Positions 36,531-45,219 of a stretch of 64,000 nucleotides of DNA are shown here, one piece after another. Within the stretch, counting starts at the first letter, position 1. Each line of letters opens with the position of its first letter. The stretch lies in NCBI GenBank assembly GCA_964400735.1, contig CAYNVQ010000002.1, forward strand, positions 485,844 through 549,843. Direction: 5' to 3'. Source of the stretch: CAYNVQ01 sp964400735. GTDB taxonomy: Bacteria > Acidobacteriota > Aminicenantia > Aminicenantales > Aminicenantaceae. The notes beneath the pieces are model-generated. The model did no database searches and had not been told where the DNA came from. It saw only the letters and a list, made by a program, of their open reading frames with translations. The translations under genes were made by a program, and so were the position numbers.

Positions 36531-36962
36531 TTAAGGCGATTCATCGTCAGGGTCGTAATGGGCGATGACCCGGGCGGCTTTCCAGGACCCGTTCTTCTGT
36601 TTCTTCAGCACGCGCAGCAGCTTTCCTTTCTGCTCGATGACTTCACCTGTGGCGATCATTTCGGCTACAACATCGAAATATCCCCATTCGAACGCCCAGT
36701 CGCCGATGATTTTGATCTCTTCCCAGCGGTGCTTGTATTTTTTTATCTTATAGGCCTTGCTGGCTTCTTTCTGCTCTTCCATGTAAGCCTTTATCGCTTC
36801 TATTCCGATAGTGGGCTCTTTGCCCGGTTCGAGAAGAACGCCGTCCTCGGTCCACAAGGACAGCAGCGTGTCGAAATCTCTGGCTTTGGAGGCCTCTATA
36901 TCCTTGGCATGCAGCTCCTGGATTGCTGCTAGCGCCTCTGATTCATTCACTGTATCGTCCAT
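36531..36962 (-). CDS. NTF2-fold (SgcJ/DUF4440-like) protein
   Basis: 143 residues from the ATG six bases after GGAGG; a GTG two codons earlier is less likely. The sequence EALAAIQELHAKDIEASKARDFDTLLSLWTEDGVLL is the typical NTF2/SnoaL-like start and the rest keeps the cone-shaped fold pattern (WAFEWGYFDV, GKLLRVLKKQKNGSWK). No signal peptide, so cytoplasmic. Members bind small molecules or act as weak isomerases or cyclases; no function can be fixed. Confidence 0.82.
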   Translation of the reverse strand: MDDTVNESEALAAIQELHAKDIEASKARDFDTLLSLWTEDGVLLEPGKEPTIGIEAIKAYMEEQKEASKAYKIKKYKHRWEEIKIIGDWAFEWGYFDVVAEMIATGEVIEQKGKLLRVLKKQKNGSWKAARVIAHYDPDDESP

Positions 36963-37167
36963 TTGCACCCTCCGGTCATCAGCAAAAATCCCAATTAAAA
37001 GACCGAGAAAAATTAGCTAGAACATGAGTGAAGGTATTTCCCTGCACATTAGAGTTATACGTCATTCCTGTCACTTTAAAACATTCGCTAATTTTTACAT
37101 AATCGATATATGCGACACAAATCCTAGGACATCTCAAGGCCGGTCACAACGAAACCGTTATCCAGTT

Positions 37168-37557
37168 TTATCTGAAGCGGATGGCGACGCCGACGATAAG
37201 CCGTTCAGGATAGATCATTGTCCCCCGTCTGTAATAGCGATAGGACATACGGTTACGGTCATTTTTATCCACAGTGATCACCACAGCATCGGCTCCCATT
37301 TTGGCTGCCTTTTTGCGGAGCTTTTTCTCGACGTAATAACGGCTCATCCAGGGTTCGGGCCTGATCCAGACCTCGCCCAGGTCGATGTGGCTCCTTTGAG
37401 GCCGGTTTTTAATGAGCATGACATGGCTTGGATGGGTGTGGGAGAATCGGGGTGTTTGTGGATAAAACTCGTAGCCGGCGTAAGAACGGCAGGAGGAGAT
37501 CCCCGCCGTGATGATGATGAGTGTGCACAGGAGCGTCAGGTTCATCTTTTTTTTCAT
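37168..37557 (-). CDS. Small lipoprotein of unknown function
   Basis: 129 residues from the ATG after AAAGGAGG. A lipobox (ITAGISSC) places the lipidated Cys at about residue 22. The mature part (IDLGEVWIRPEPW...LRKKAAKMGADAVVITVDK) resembles lipoproteins in which LG.V then A...GADAVI recurs, as in DUF4156/YbjQ-like folds. I cannot name a function. It is transcribed alone. Confidence 0.68.
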   Translation of the reverse strand: MKKKMNLTLLCTLIIITAGISSCRSYAGYEFYPQTPRFSHTHPSHVMLIKNRPQRSHIDLGEVWIRPEPWMSRYYVEKKLRKKAAKMGADAVVITVDKNDRNRMSYRYYRRGTMIYPERLIVGVAIRFR

Positions 37558-37740
37558 TTTCGACCTCCTTTCATGATGTTTTTTTCTCACTCCAATTCTT
37601 TCAAGAGCAAAAACCATACCAGGATTCAATAATCCGCATTCCATATCTAAAGTGTTGTTATTAATGGAATTAAAAGATAACGGATGGGAACACAAGAATT
37701 TCGTCTAAATTCCAGAATCAGATGATGGGGTTTATTGTCC

Positions 37741-38811
37741 TCATTTGAGGACAGAAAAAGAGTCCCCAGTTTGCGGCAATTTCTTCAGCCAGTCTTCCAT
37801 GATTTCCAGATACTCGGGCGCGTAGTTTTGCCATTCCTTAGCGCTCCGGCTGTTTCGTTCTCGCATGCTTCCGGTTTTGCTTAAAATAATATTGTGGTCG
37901 GCGTTAGGGATAAGCTCCACTCTGAAATATTTGTTTCCCGCCTTCGTCAATGCCTTTTTGTAGGCATTGACACCCTGGATGGGATCGACCTGGGTATCTT
38001 TTTCACCGAAAAAAGCGAGAACCGGAATCGTGACTTTTTCGATGACATTCATTGGATCATAAAAACCTTCCTCATCAGGGGAATGAGGTTTCCAGTTCGT
38101 CTCGTCCCAGAGAGCGGAGACAAATCCCATTTTTCTCTGCACGGGATTGTCATATAGCGGTTTGGCGTGTTTTATGTACTGTTCGAAAGTCTCTGCATAA
38201 AAGAACTGAATAAAGTGGTTTTCGGCCTCGCTGGCCTCCTCTTCGGATAGCCCTGCGAATCTGAGCTGCCTGCGGATAAGATAGGCTGTCTGTTGGATGC
38301 CGTTCTCTCCCATGCACCCGACCATGATCATAAAAGAGATGTCATCGGTTTTTTCAAGCGCCATCGGGATCACGATGCCGGCCTGACTGATTCCCCAGAC
38401 ACCGATGTGGCTGGCATCGATCCTTGGATGGCTCTTGACATGGACGATCGCATCCAAAAGAACCTCGGCTCTTTCGGCTCTAAGGTGCTGCTGACTGAAT
38501 TCACCGGTAGACTGGCCGAATCCAGGTTTGTCCCACATCAGCGTGGCATAGCCGGCCCGGAGGAAACATTTTTTCAGGGCATAAAAGTAGGTCCTGTATG
38601 CCGGACCGTCTCCATGAACCATGATGACCAGGGGATATTTCCCATCACCGGATGGAATCCTCAGTTCTCCCACGACCTTGAAACGTCCGGATTCGAAAAC
38701 AACTCTTTCGGTATCGTGAGAGACCACCTCATCTGCAGCCCTGGCCTGTGAGAGGGGAATCAATATAAGGGCAAAAATGATTGCAATTGGAATTAGAGCC
38801 TTTTTTATCAC
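37741..38811 (-). CDS. Exported alpha/beta hydrolase
   Basis: 356 residues from a GTG six bases after AAAGGAG; a TTG one codon earlier is too close to that site. A signal peptide (about 5-26) precedes an alpha/beta hydrolase: oxyanion loop MVHGDGPAYRTY, nucleophile Ser in WGISQAG (near residue 144), acid in GEKDTQVDP and His in NADHNIIL. It resembles the BAAT/dienelactone-type exported hydrolases. A truncated second copy of its C-terminal part lies at 44954-45219. Confidence 0.87.
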   Translation of the reverse strand: MIKKALIPIAIIFALILIPLSQARAADEVVSHDTERVVFESGRFKVVGELRIPSGDGKYPLVIMVHGDGPAYRTYFYALKKCFLRAGYATLMWDKPGFGQSTGEFSQQHLRAERAEVLLDAIVHVKSHPRIDASHIGVWGISQAGIVIPMALEKTDDISFMIMVGCMGENGIQQTAYLIRRQLRFAGLSEEEASEAENHFIQFFYAETFEQYIKHAKPLYDNPVQRKMGFVSALWDETNWKPHSPDEEGFYDPMNVIEKVTIPVLAFFGEKDTQVDPIQGVNAYKKALTKAGNKYFRVELIPNADHNIILSKTGSMRERNSRSAKEWQNYAPEYLEIMEDWLKKLPQTGDSFSVLK

Positions 38812-38888
38812 CAAATTCTCCTTTGAGAGAAATTTGTATTATTATTAGATACGGAGATTCGGCCTGAAGAGTTCCACACGAAAAAAAG

Positions 38889-39115
38889 CTATAATACCCG
38901 AAAAAGGGGATTGTTTTTCAATCCGGTATCAAGGGTCAGCGTTTCGCTGCAGCCAGCTTTATGGCCGGCTTGTCCGCTGAGTTGGTCGGCAAACTCCCCT
39001 TTTTTGGTTCGATAATCCGCAAGGCTTTTCCAAAGAAGGTCCTTATTCTCGAATTGGAATTGTTTGGTTCTCAAGAAATGTTTGGTATATGAATCAAACA
39101 GACCCTGTGCAAAAT
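38889..39115 (-). pseudogene. PIN-domain toxin (VapC type), C-terminal remnant 2
   Basis: About 75 codons with no start: LFDSYTKHFLRTKQFQFENKD, LWKSLADYRTKKGEFADQL, then AGCSETLTLDTGL and PLFRVL. This is the C-terminal two thirds of a VapC-type PIN toxin (…LADYREGKADFADYLIG…AGC.ETLTFD.KL). The Asp residues of FAD and TLD are kept but the N-terminal Asp is lost. It begins about eight bases after the stop codon of the neighbouring hydrolase, so the break point may be the hydrolase end. Confidence 0.7.
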
Positions 39116-39123
39116 CGCTCTGA

Positions 39124-40083
39124 TTATTTGAGGTGGTTTTTGAACCATCCCGCGGCCTTGGAGACATGCTCTTCGGGAAGCTGATGTTCACTGTCGTAAA
39201 AAACGATCTCCTTGGATTCCCCTTCGATGAGGTCATATGAGGCCTTCGCCTCAGCAACTGTATAATTGACTTCATAGTCATTTCGTCCCATGAGCATCAA
39301 CACTGGTCGTCCATTTATGGCTCGGATAAAATTATAAGGAGCTATGGCTGATAAATCAGGTTGATCAGGGAATATGGGGTGCATCAGCAAAGGTGCGACA
39401 CACGCCGTAGTCACTTTAATGCGCGTATCTACGCCAGTTAAAATAAGAGACATTGTCCCACCTAAACTATACCCGATTACGCCGATTCTGTTCGGGTCGA
39501 TCTCTTTTCTTGTTTCCAAATAATCGATGGCTCTGCGATAATCCACGACAGTTTGTACCACCATCTCACGCATTCGGTTTATCCAATGCTTGCGGAACAG
39601 CATGATTAGTGTGGATTGAAAATCGTTGAATATGATCCGCTCTCCATGATACTGGGCATCCAGGGCAAGGACGGCGAATCCCGCATCCAAGAGAGCTGGC
39701 GTCAGCAGATGTCCCTTGTGATAGCTGTCGCTACGCCAAAAATCTTCTTTGGACAGGGTCATCCCATGGATTTGCAGAACACACGGATAGGGAGGGGCCC
39801 CTGTCTTAGGTATAGCCAAATATCCTGGAACCCTGTAGTCATAGGCTCCTCTAAGCACAACTTTCTCCCGAACGAATTTTTCTTGATCCATTGTTTCGAC
39901 GACAGCGGCATCGAGCGGAATATCTTTATCATATTGATAGAACTGAAGAATGGCCTGGAAAGCTTCATCTCCGAGGAGCATTTTTTGAAGTTCGGACAAT
40001 TTGCTCTCTTGGTCTGCCAGGGCCGATATAGAGCAGATACAGAAAAACAGAACCGAAAGAAAAATCATGAGCAATTTTTTCAT
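39124..40083 (-). CDS. Exported dienelactone-type alpha/beta hydrolase
   Basis: 319 residues with a signal peptide (about 1-23). The fold is an alpha/beta hydrolase of the acetyl-xylan-esterase/DLH group: VLQIHGMTLSKEDF oxyanion loop, nucleophile Ser in GVIGYSLGG, acid Asp in GRNDYEV and His in SEHQLPEEH. Substrate unknown; the group cleaves esters. A purine-rich AAGGCAAGGG precedes the ATG. It is followed at once by the VapC remnant. Confidence 0.88.
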   Translation of the reverse strand: MKKLLMIFLSVLFFCICSISALADQESKLSELQKMLLGDEAFQAILQFYQYDKDIPLDAAVVETMDQEKFVREKVVLRGAYDYRVPGYLAIPKTGAPPYPCVLQIHGMTLSKEDFWRSDSYHKGHLLTPALLDAGFAVLALDAQYHGERIIFNDFQSTLIMLFRKHWINRMREMVVQTVVDYRRAIDYLETRKEIDPNRIGVIGYSLGGTMSLILTGVDTRIKVTTACVAPLLMHPIFPDQPDLSAIAPYNFIRAINGRPVLMLMGRNDYEVNYTVAEAKASYDLIEGESKEIVFYDSEHQLPEEHVSKAAGWFKNHLK

Positions 40084-40128
40084 CCCTTGCCTTCCTTTAC
40101 ATCGAGATCATCCCTTAAACACAGTTCA

Positions 40129-40156
40129 TTAAATCGGACTTTTCCCCCGAAGTCAA
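40129..40156. repeat. 28-base direct repeat beside rsgA, left copy
   Basis: It matches 41450-41477 at 24 of 28 positions in the same orientation. Both copies keep GACTT, eight bases, AAGTC, which can form a short stem. Three of the four differences fall in the loop. Confidence 0.7.
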
Positions 40157-40336
40157 ATCAAACATGTGTTGTAACAATCGATTTAACGTAGGCGGCTCAA
40201 AATCCTCGTCATTTTCCCTGCCCCCACCCGCTCACATCCTGCAATTAAACTATCACAGCCAATAAGGTGACTTCACCAATAGAGGGAAAGGCCCTCGAGG
40301 TATTTTTCGGTGGTGTTCCTGTTGTTTCTGATGCGG

Positions 40337-41404
40337 TCATATCTTTCTTTTATCAATTTCTTTTGCTTCTTTACACATTTTGCCAAATTTTTTTTCTTTT
40401 CTACGCCTCTCCAGATAAGATCTTTCGTAATATTCAGATTCATTGCGGATTTTTAGATAATTTCGATACCTTTTTGAACTCAATACTCCATTCCTGACTG
40501 CTTCAGTAACGGAACAGCCGGGCTCATCCGTGTGCGTGCAGTTTTTAAAACGGCAATTCTGAGCCAGGCCGGCGATATCGTTAAAAGTTTCAGCTAATCC
40601 CGCATCGACTCCAATATTACCCAATTCTCTCATACCAGGCGTATCGATAATCATTCCACCTTGTTCAAGAATGATCAATTGTCGACGAGCTGTCACATGC
40701 CTGCCTTTGCCATCTTTTTCACGAACAGCTTTGGTCGTAAAAATGTCTTTTCCAATGAGTTTATTTATTAAAGTCGTTTTTCCAACCCCCGATGTCCCCA
40801 GCAGACAATAGGTTTTACCGGATTTTAGTATCCTTCGAATTTTATCCAATCCTTCGCCGGTTTTGTTGCTGAACGCGACAATTTCATAAGAGGGATTCAG
40901 CCTTTTAATTTCAAAAATCTCTTGCTCCAATTTTTCATTTGAGATCAGGTCGCTTTTACTGAGCAGTATGACAGGCTCGATGTTGCCTTCATGGACCATG
41001 GTTAAATATCGTTCGAGTCTTCGTAAGTTGAAATCAAGATCGGCTGATTGCACGATAAATGCCATATCGATATTCGCAGCTATCGGTTGATATTCGATTT
41101 TTTTCCCTGCCACTTTTCTCTTCAACAGTGATTTTCTTGGAAATATTTTGTCAATAATGGCAAAAGTGTTTTCATTGAAGTATTGCACATAAACCCAATC
41201 ACCGACTGCCGGCAAATCGAGATTGGATTCGGCACCGTACATTAACTTTCCAGCTATTTCTGCAGGAATCTCTTCTTTTTCATTTCTTATTATGTAGTTT
41301 TCTTTATTGACGGCGATAATGCGGGCTATGCAGTATTCAAGTGGCTTAGACTCACCTAGCCTCTCTTGGAACCAATCGATAAATCCCAAATCTTCTAATT
41401 TCAT
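40337..41404 (-). CDS. rsgA: Ribosome small subunit-dependent GTPase A
   Basis: 355 residues from the ATG at 41404; a TTG seven codons earlier is possible. An OB-fold domain (about 25-105) is followed by a circularly permuted GTPase: G4 first (SKSD 149-152, Ser in place of the usual Asn), G1 GTSGVGKTT 203-211, G3 DTPG 254-257, then the zinc-binding Cys284, Cys289, His291, Cys297. RsgA checks and releases late 30S ribosomal subunits. The gene is clearly more AT-rich than its neighbours and lies between 28-base direct repeats, which suggests it was acquired. Whether the host has another rsgA cannot be seen here. Confidence 0.95.
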   Translation of the reverse strand: MKLEDLGFIDWFQERLGESKPLEYCIARIIAVNKENYIIRNEKEEIPAEIAGKLMYGAESNLDLPAVGDWVYVQYFNENTFAIIDKIFPRKSLLKRKVAGKKIEYQPIAANIDMAFIVQSADLDFNLRRLERYLTMVHEGNIEPVILLSKSDLISNEKLEQEIFEIKRLNPSYEIVAFSNKTGEGLDKIRRILKSGKTYCLLGTSGVGKTTLINKLIGKDIFTTKAVREKDGKGRHVTARRQLIILEQGGMIIDTPGMRELGNIGVDAGLAETFNDIAGLAQNCRFKNCTHTDEPGCSVTEAVRNGVLSSKRYRNYLKIRNESEYYERSYLERRRKEKKFGKMCKEAKEIDKRKI

Positions 41405-41449
41405 GATTAAATTTTTGCTCTTCAATTCTGGTGTATAGACCGTTCTTAT

Positions 41450-41477
41450 TTAAATCTGACTTTCCTTCCGAAGTCAA
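41450..41477. repeat. 28-base direct repeat beside rsgA, right copy
   Basis: Partner of 40129-40156 with four mismatches, 46 bases upstream of the rsgA start codon and in the same orientation. Confidence 0.7.
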
Positions 41478-41582
41478 CCAGTAATGATCCATCATCAATG
41501 TCCAGAGCTTCTGGGACTGGATCCTGACAGCATCATGCGAGGGGGAGCGCCGATTCTTTTTGTCTAAATCACGCAGAAATGA

Positions 41583-43976
41583 TCACTCGTGTTTGAGGGC
41601 GCTTACGGGGTCTGTGTTGGCGGCCTTAAAGGCCTGGAAGCTGGTGGCGAACCAGGCGATAAAAAGCGTGATCAGGCCGGCCAGGACGAAGACAAACCAG
41701 CCGACGCCGATGCGGTAGGAGAAGTTCTGAAGCCATCTGTTCATAGCGAAAAAGGCGACCGGCCAGGCCACCAGGTTGGCCAAAGCCACCCAGCGGAGGA
41801 GGTCCCGCGAAAGCAGCATCATGATTCCGGGCACGCTGGCGCCCAGCACACGCCGGATCCCGATCTCCCGCGTTTTCTGTTCGGCGGCAAAAGAGGCCAG
41901 TCCCAGAAGTCCCAAGCAGCCGATTCCTATGGCCAGGGCCGCAAACACGCTGAAGATGCGGCCGGTGCGCTCCTCATTCTGGTAGAGCGCGTCATAATCC
42001 GAATCCAGGAAGGAATACTCGAACGGATACCCCTTCATGTAGGTGTCCCAGACATTCCGGATTAGGCTCAGGGCGCGGGAGATGTCGCCCGGCAGGAGGC
42101 GGGCTGAGATGTAATTCTCCTGGGATCCCCATATTCCAGGCTGCGGCATCAATGCTCCCGGCCGCACCGAATGATGCAGGGATTCGTAGTGATAGTCCTT
42201 GACGACGCCGATAACGGTAAACGTTGAATCTCGACCAAAGGAAATGGTCTTGCCGATAGGATCATCCCACCCGATGACTTTGGCGGCGGCTTCGTTGATG
42301 ACGATTGCTCTATTGTCGGTCGAAAACTCGCGGGAAAAAAAACGGCCTTCCGCCATCTCCAGCCCCATGGTTTCCAGGTAGCCCTCATCGCAAATACACA
42401 TGTTGAGGGTGATGCTTTCATCCAAGCCTTCAGCCATGCAGCCCCAGTTGCTGAACGCCCGGCCTGGAGTCGTGTTTGATCCGGACACGGCACTGATTTC
42501 GGGAAGAGATAGGAGCTGGTCTTTGAACGCCCGGCTTTTCTCACCCAGAGAAACAGGCGTTTTCAGAACAACAACATGCTCCTTATCGAAACCCAGATTC
42601 TGGCTGCGCATGTATTCGGTCTGCCGTTCGACAACGAGGGTCCCGACCACAAGGAATATCGAAATGGCGAACTGGACCAGAACCAGCGCATTTCGCAAGG
42701 CGGAATTGCGGGATCCACTCTGATAACGGCCGTGCAGTACTTTGATGGGTCGGATAGAAGCCAGGAAAAATGCCGGGTAAGAGCCGGAGAAAACACCGAG
42801 AAATAGGGCCAATCCCAGAAGGGCCGGGATGACCGCAGGACCCTCCAGATAGGGCATGGAAAGGGCCCGTCCGGTTAATGTCCTAAAGGCTGGAAGCAGG
42901 ATGTGGACCAGGGCTAAAGCCATAATGAGGGCTAGAAAGGAGGCGGTCAGCGACTCGGCCAGGAACTGGCGCAGCAGGGGACCACGGGTGGAGCCCACGA
43001 CTTTCCGGATTCCCACCTCCCGCGCCCGATTGGCCGAGCGGGCCGTGGCCAGATTCATGTAGTTGACCGCGGCGATCAGAAGGATGAAGAGGGCGATCAG
43101 GAACGAGGCGGACACATAGGCCGCATTCCCGTTGGCCTCGAATTCGCCGTTCAGATCGGAGTGGAGGTGGATAGAAGTCAAAGGTTGAAGGTAATACTCC
43201 CAGTAGTTGCCCCGGGCCACCCATCCATCGTAGTCCTGACCGGCGGTGGTGTAGGTGCGGACGAGGTCTGGGAATTTGGCCTCGAAAGAGGCGGCCGAGG
43301 CTTCCTCGTGCAGAAGGAGGTAGGTCTGGAAGTCATTGGCGAACCAATTGGGGTTATCGAGGCGGTCTTTGTAGGTGTTGAGCGAACGTAGAAAATCGAA
43401 ATGAAAGTGGGAGTTTGCCGGGAAGTCGGCCATCACACCCGAGACGCGAAAATCCAGACCATCGATGTTCAGGATGCGATTCAAGGCCTCTTCCCCCTGG
43501 AAGTATTTCCGGGCCGTCGTTTCCGAGATCACCACGGTGTTGGGTTCTTCGAGGGCGGTATCCGGATCGCCGGCTGTAAGCGGAAAGGTGAACACCTTGA
43601 AAAAATCGGCATCGGTGGAGCCTACTCTGTATTCATTGAAAATCAGGTCGCCGTACTTGACGGTCACACCTTCGAAGGAATCCTGGAAGCGGACAGAGCG
43701 CTCCACTTCCGGATAGTACTCCAGCAGGGTCGGCGTGAGGATGGCCGGGGTAGTTGTCTGCCGGATTTTGGTGTTGCCGATCAGGGCGCGCACAGCCACA
43801 CGCTGGACACGGTCGGCCTTTTCATGAAAGCGGTCATAGCTGCGCTCGTAGCGCACGAACAGCAGGATTAGGATGGCGCTGGCCATGCCCAACGACAAGC
43901 CGAAGATGTTGATGAATGAGTAAGCCCTATGTTTGAAAAGATTCCTGAAAGCGACTTTTATGTAGTTTTTGAGCAT
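41583..43976 (-). CDS. MacB/FtsX-type permease
   Basis: 797 residues from the ATG preceded by GAGGAGGGC. The open frame continues 94 codons further upstream, but that part has no family similarity and a poorer start. Two MacB_PCD/FtsX units are complete: MLKNYIKVAFRNLFKHRAYSFIN, RSANRAREVGIRKVVGSTRGPLL, then EQKTREIGIRRVLGASVPGIM. It is a paralogue of the permeases at 31265 and 58079, but without a prefix domain or an adjacent PadR gene or ATPase. It may act in export or envelope remodelling as MacB relatives do. Confidence 0.92.
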   Translation of the reverse strand: MLKNYIKVAFRNLFKHRAYSFINIFGLSLGMASAILILLFVRYERSYDRFHEKADRVQRVAVRALIGNTKIRQTTTPAILTPTLLEYYPEVERSVRFQDSFEGVTVKYGDLIFNEYRVGSTDADFFKVFTFPLTAGDPDTALEEPNTVVISETTARKYFQGEEALNRILNIDGLDFRVSGVMADFPANSHFHFDFLRSLNTYKDRLDNPNWFANDFQTYLLLHEEASAASFEAKFPDLVRTYTTAGQDYDGWVARGNYWEYYLQPLTSIHLHSDLNGEFEANGNAAYVSASFLIALFILLIAAVNYMNLATARSANRAREVGIRKVVGSTRGPLLRQFLAESLTASFLALIMALALVHILLPAFRTLTGRALSMPYLEGPAVIPALLGLALFLGVFSGSYPAFFLASIRPIKVLHGRYQSGSRNSALRNALVLVQFAISIFLVVGTLVVERQTEYMRSQNLGFDKEHVVVLKTPVSLGEKSRAFKDQLLSLPEISAVSGSNTTPGRAFSNWGCMAEGLDESITLNMCICDEGYLETMGLEMAEGRFFSREFSTDNRAIVINEAAAKVIGWDDPIGKTISFGRDSTFTVIGVVKDYHYESLHHSVRPGALMPQPGIWGSQENYISARLLPGDISRALSLIRNVWDTYMKGYPFEYSFLDSDYDALYQNEERTGRIFSVFAALAIGIGCLGLLGLASFAAEQKTREIGIRRVLGASVPGIMMLLSRDLLRWVALANLVAWPVAFFAMNRWLQNFSYRIGVGWFVFVLAGLITLFIAWFATSFQAFKAANTDPVSALKHE

Positions 43977-44298
43977 TGCACAGCCCTCCTCTGGGAAAAG
44001 CTCAATAATAAAGACGGGAAGAAGGAAAGAAAGGTTTACCAAAAGAATTTTCAGATTATTCTTGTTCCCCGGCTTGATTGGATATTTTTCGCGCGGACGT
44101 CGATACTTGCATCCCTGTGAAGAATTTCTGCAGATCAACCGCACGACTTCCCGCTCTCGTTGTATCAGCTTATGCTCCTGGAATAAGTGCTCCTTGGGAA
44201 CACTTGTGGCCACGGGGTTGGTCTCCTGAGGGAAGAAATCCTTGACAAAGCCCTTCAACTAACCAGGGACAAAAGGTTGAGAACGTACATAAATTGAT

Positions 44299-44323
44299 CG
44301 TAGTGGTGGCGAACACCGCTACG
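44299..44323. other. Strong 10-bp stem-loop
   Basis: CGTAGTGGTG, loop GCGAA, CACCGCTACG pairs fully if one G-T wobble is allowed. It lies 30 bases past the flavin-reductase stop codon. No T-run follows on either strand. It may be a terminator assisted by other factors, an mRNA-end stabiliser or a single REP-like unit. Confidence 0.45.
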
Positions 44324-44353
44324 CTAGAGGATATGTTTTTGCCTGCGTGCCAT

Positions 44354-44932
44354 TCACCTTCTTCTTAATAGCTTTTTCCCCGCATGATAGGCAGGAGCCA
44401 GCCTTTCTCCCAAGCCGTAGTAGGCATACTCTGCTCCCGAGGTAAAAACCAGAGGACGGACTTTCTTCACGTCCGGTTTTCCGTTGGTGAGGCAGTCTTC
44501 GTTCACATGCACCTCTTCGATCTGTCCGATGCAAAGAACGTGGGTTTTGAAATCCACTTTCTGCACCAGCCGGCATTCCAGGTTGACGGGACATTGTTCT
44601 ATCAAAGGTGCTGTTTTCAGCTTGGCATAGAACACGGTGAAACCGCAGGCGGCTACTTTATCGGTTTTTTCCCCCGATACCAGTCCACAGTAATCCGTTT
44701 CTGTTACCAGGTCTTCTGAAGGGATGTTTACCGAGAATGTCTGATTCTCCTCTATGCCCTTGTAGGTGTATCGTTCGCGCCGGATGGCAACGCTCAACAT
44801 GGGCGGTGCAAGATTGGCGATTCCTCCCCACGCAGCGGTCATGAAGTTGGGCTCTCCGTCGACATTAGCACCGATCAGAAGGGCTGGCTTGGGATAGAGC
44901 AAAGTCATGGGGCCCAAAATGGTTTTTTTCAT
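44354..44932 (-). CDS. Flavin reductase family protein (FMN-binding)
   Basis: 192 residues from the ATG seven bases after AAAGGAGG. It is a flavin-reductase-like split barrel: YPKPALLIGANVDGEPNFMTAAW at the N-terminus, the GIEENQTFSVNIPS segment and FKTHVLCIGQIEEVHV. It should bind FMN; members reduce flavin or act as flavin-dependent monooxygenase partners. No monooxygenase gene is adjacent. A strong stem-loop follows the gene. Confidence 0.9.
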   Translation of the reverse strand: MKKTILGPMTLLYPKPALLIGANVDGEPNFMTAAWGGIANLAPPMLSVAIRRERYTYKGIEENQTFSVNIPSEDLVTETDYCGLVSGEKTDKVAACGFTVFYAKLKTAPLIEQCPVNLECRLVQKVDFKTHVLCIGQIEEVHVNEDCLTNGKPDVKKVRPLVFTSGAEYAYYGLGERLAPAYHAGKKLLRRR

Positions 44933-44953
44933 TTCCAAATCCTCCTTTCGTCT

Positions 44954-45219
44954 CTATTTCTGGGAGCCTTCAGAACCATTGGGCCAGAGACTCCTCAGCC
45001 AATCTTCCATAATTTCCAAATATCCGGCGCATAATTCTACCATTTTTTTGCGCTCCGGCCGCATCGTTCTTCCATGCTTCCGGTTTCGCTCAAGATAATC
45101 TTGTCGCCGGCGTTGGCGATGAACTCCACTCTAATGTTTTTGTTGCCTGCTCTGGCCAACGCTTTTTTGTAGGCACTTCGGCCCTGGACGGCGTCGACCT
45201 GGATGTCATTTTCAGACAT
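44954..45219 (-). pseudogene. Truncated duplicate of the 37741-38811 hydrolase
   Basis: The frame reads IQVDAVQGRSAYKKALARAGNKNIRVEFIANAGDKIILSETGSMEE and stops at GRSAKKW. After a shift of frame it continues GYLEIMEDWLRSLWPNGS. It aligns with QVDPIQGVNAYKKALTKAGNK and EYLEIMEDWLKKL of the intact hydrolase 7 kb away. The catalytic His position (ADHN in the parent) is changed to GDK. Only about the last 85 codons remain, and the 5' edge overlaps the CPBP gene end. Confidence 0.8.

Noticed and set aside
37112..37134. Possible third copy of the 40-base repeat around the oxidoreductases
   Set aside because: Only GCGACACAAATC plus a loosely similar tail match, too short to separate from chance without a genome-wide count.
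43977..44258. N-terminal extension of 94 codons on the second permease
   Set aside because: The GAGGAGGGC site and family similarity begin at 43976; the extension has no similarity to the prefix domain of the first permease.
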